A stretch of 6,484 nt of DNA from Fidelibacterota bacterium. Its GTDB lineage: Bacteria > Fidelibacterota > Marinisomatia > SCGC-AAA003-L08 > D37C17. The notes beneath the pieces were generated by a model. It was not told where the DNA came from. It saw only the letters and a program-made list of their open reading frames with translations, and searched no databases. Within the stretch, counting starts at the first letter, position 1, and every line of letters begins with the position of its first letter. Below are positions 6,372 to 6,484 of this stretch, one piece after another. The position numbers and the translations under genes were made by a program. Location: the NCBI GenBank assembly GCA_012964845.1, contig DTTG01000198.1:1-6484 (forward strand), written 5' to 3'.

Positions 6372-6484
6372 GGACTTGAATTGGGTGAAAGAAATAACAT
6401 TTTCAATTGATGCCCACTTACTGCACTGAGCCCACCCATAATTACTGCTAAAACCAAGGTAACTAGTATCAGCAAAAGCGAAGA
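6359..6484 (-). CDS. Partial CDS, C-terminal end of a possible membrane protein
   Basis: Reading leftward from the window edge, one frame is open for 41 codons and ends at TAA (6361-6359). The visible peptide begins with a strongly hydrophobic stretch (SSLLLILVTLVLAVIMGG) that looks like a transmembrane helix, followed by a short polar tail ending SSPKNM. The gene begins outside the window. Support comes from the helix-like composition and from the hairpin placed just at its stop. Another minus frame is also open across this region but encodes a less protein-like sequence. The family cannot be told from this fragment. Confidence 0.45.
   Translation of the reverse strand, partial: SSLLLILVTLVLAVIMGGLSAVSGHQLKMLFLSPNSSPKNM

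Noticed and set aside
6338..6484. A second open minus-strand frame across the right edge
   Set aside because: It is open only because it is short; its composition (Ser, Lys, Trp, Cys mix) is less protein-like than the frame with the hydrophobic helix, and it runs through the hairpin without a stop.

Overview
This 6.5 kb window reads as ordinary chromosomal metabolic DNA from a moderately AT-rich, Gram-negative-type bacterium. A probable lipoprotein signal and a respiratory-type flavin oxidase fit that. Most genes lack a clear Shine-Dalgarno sequence, as is common in Bacteroidota and related phyla such as Marinimicrobia/Ignavibacteria. There is no rRNA or other phylogenetic marker, so the lineage is only a loose inference. 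I see no tRNA, rRNA, CRISPR array, insertion sequence or phage gene.

Layout: three genes run leftward. The first in transcription order is a glutaryl-CoA dehydrogenase (3617 to 2448). After a 125-bp AT-rich gap comes a divergent SLC13/DASS-type membrane transporter (2322 to 889). Twelve bases later comes a tandem-domain universal stress protein (876 to 4), whose ribosome binding site overlaps the transporter stop codon. Two genes run rightward from a shared 80-bp divergent promoter region (3618-3697): a GlcD/D-lactate-dehydrogenase-type FAD oxidase (3698-5314) and an unrecognised probable lipoprotein with a C-terminal membrane helix (5378-6337). At the right edge a leftward reading frame enters from outside the window (6359 to beyond 6484) and ends in a hairpin shared with the lipoprotein gene.

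How the genes may work together: the dehydrogenase is the glutaryl-CoA step of lysine, tryptophan or aromatic-acid breakdown and passes electrons to ETF. The divergent oxidase should oxidise a D-2-hydroxy acid, substrate unknown. The transporter family carries di- and tricarboxylates or inorganic anions with sodium. A carboxylate-catabolism neighbourhood is therefore plausible, but no CoA-transferase, ETF or transcription regulator gene is present to confirm it. The transporter and stress protein are the only pair with strong operon evidence.

Nothing here proves a new system. The points most worth a second look are the transporter, whose four family signature motifs are all altered; its coupling to a tandem UspA protein with one degenerate domain; and the 319-residue lipoprotein that seems anchored at both ends.
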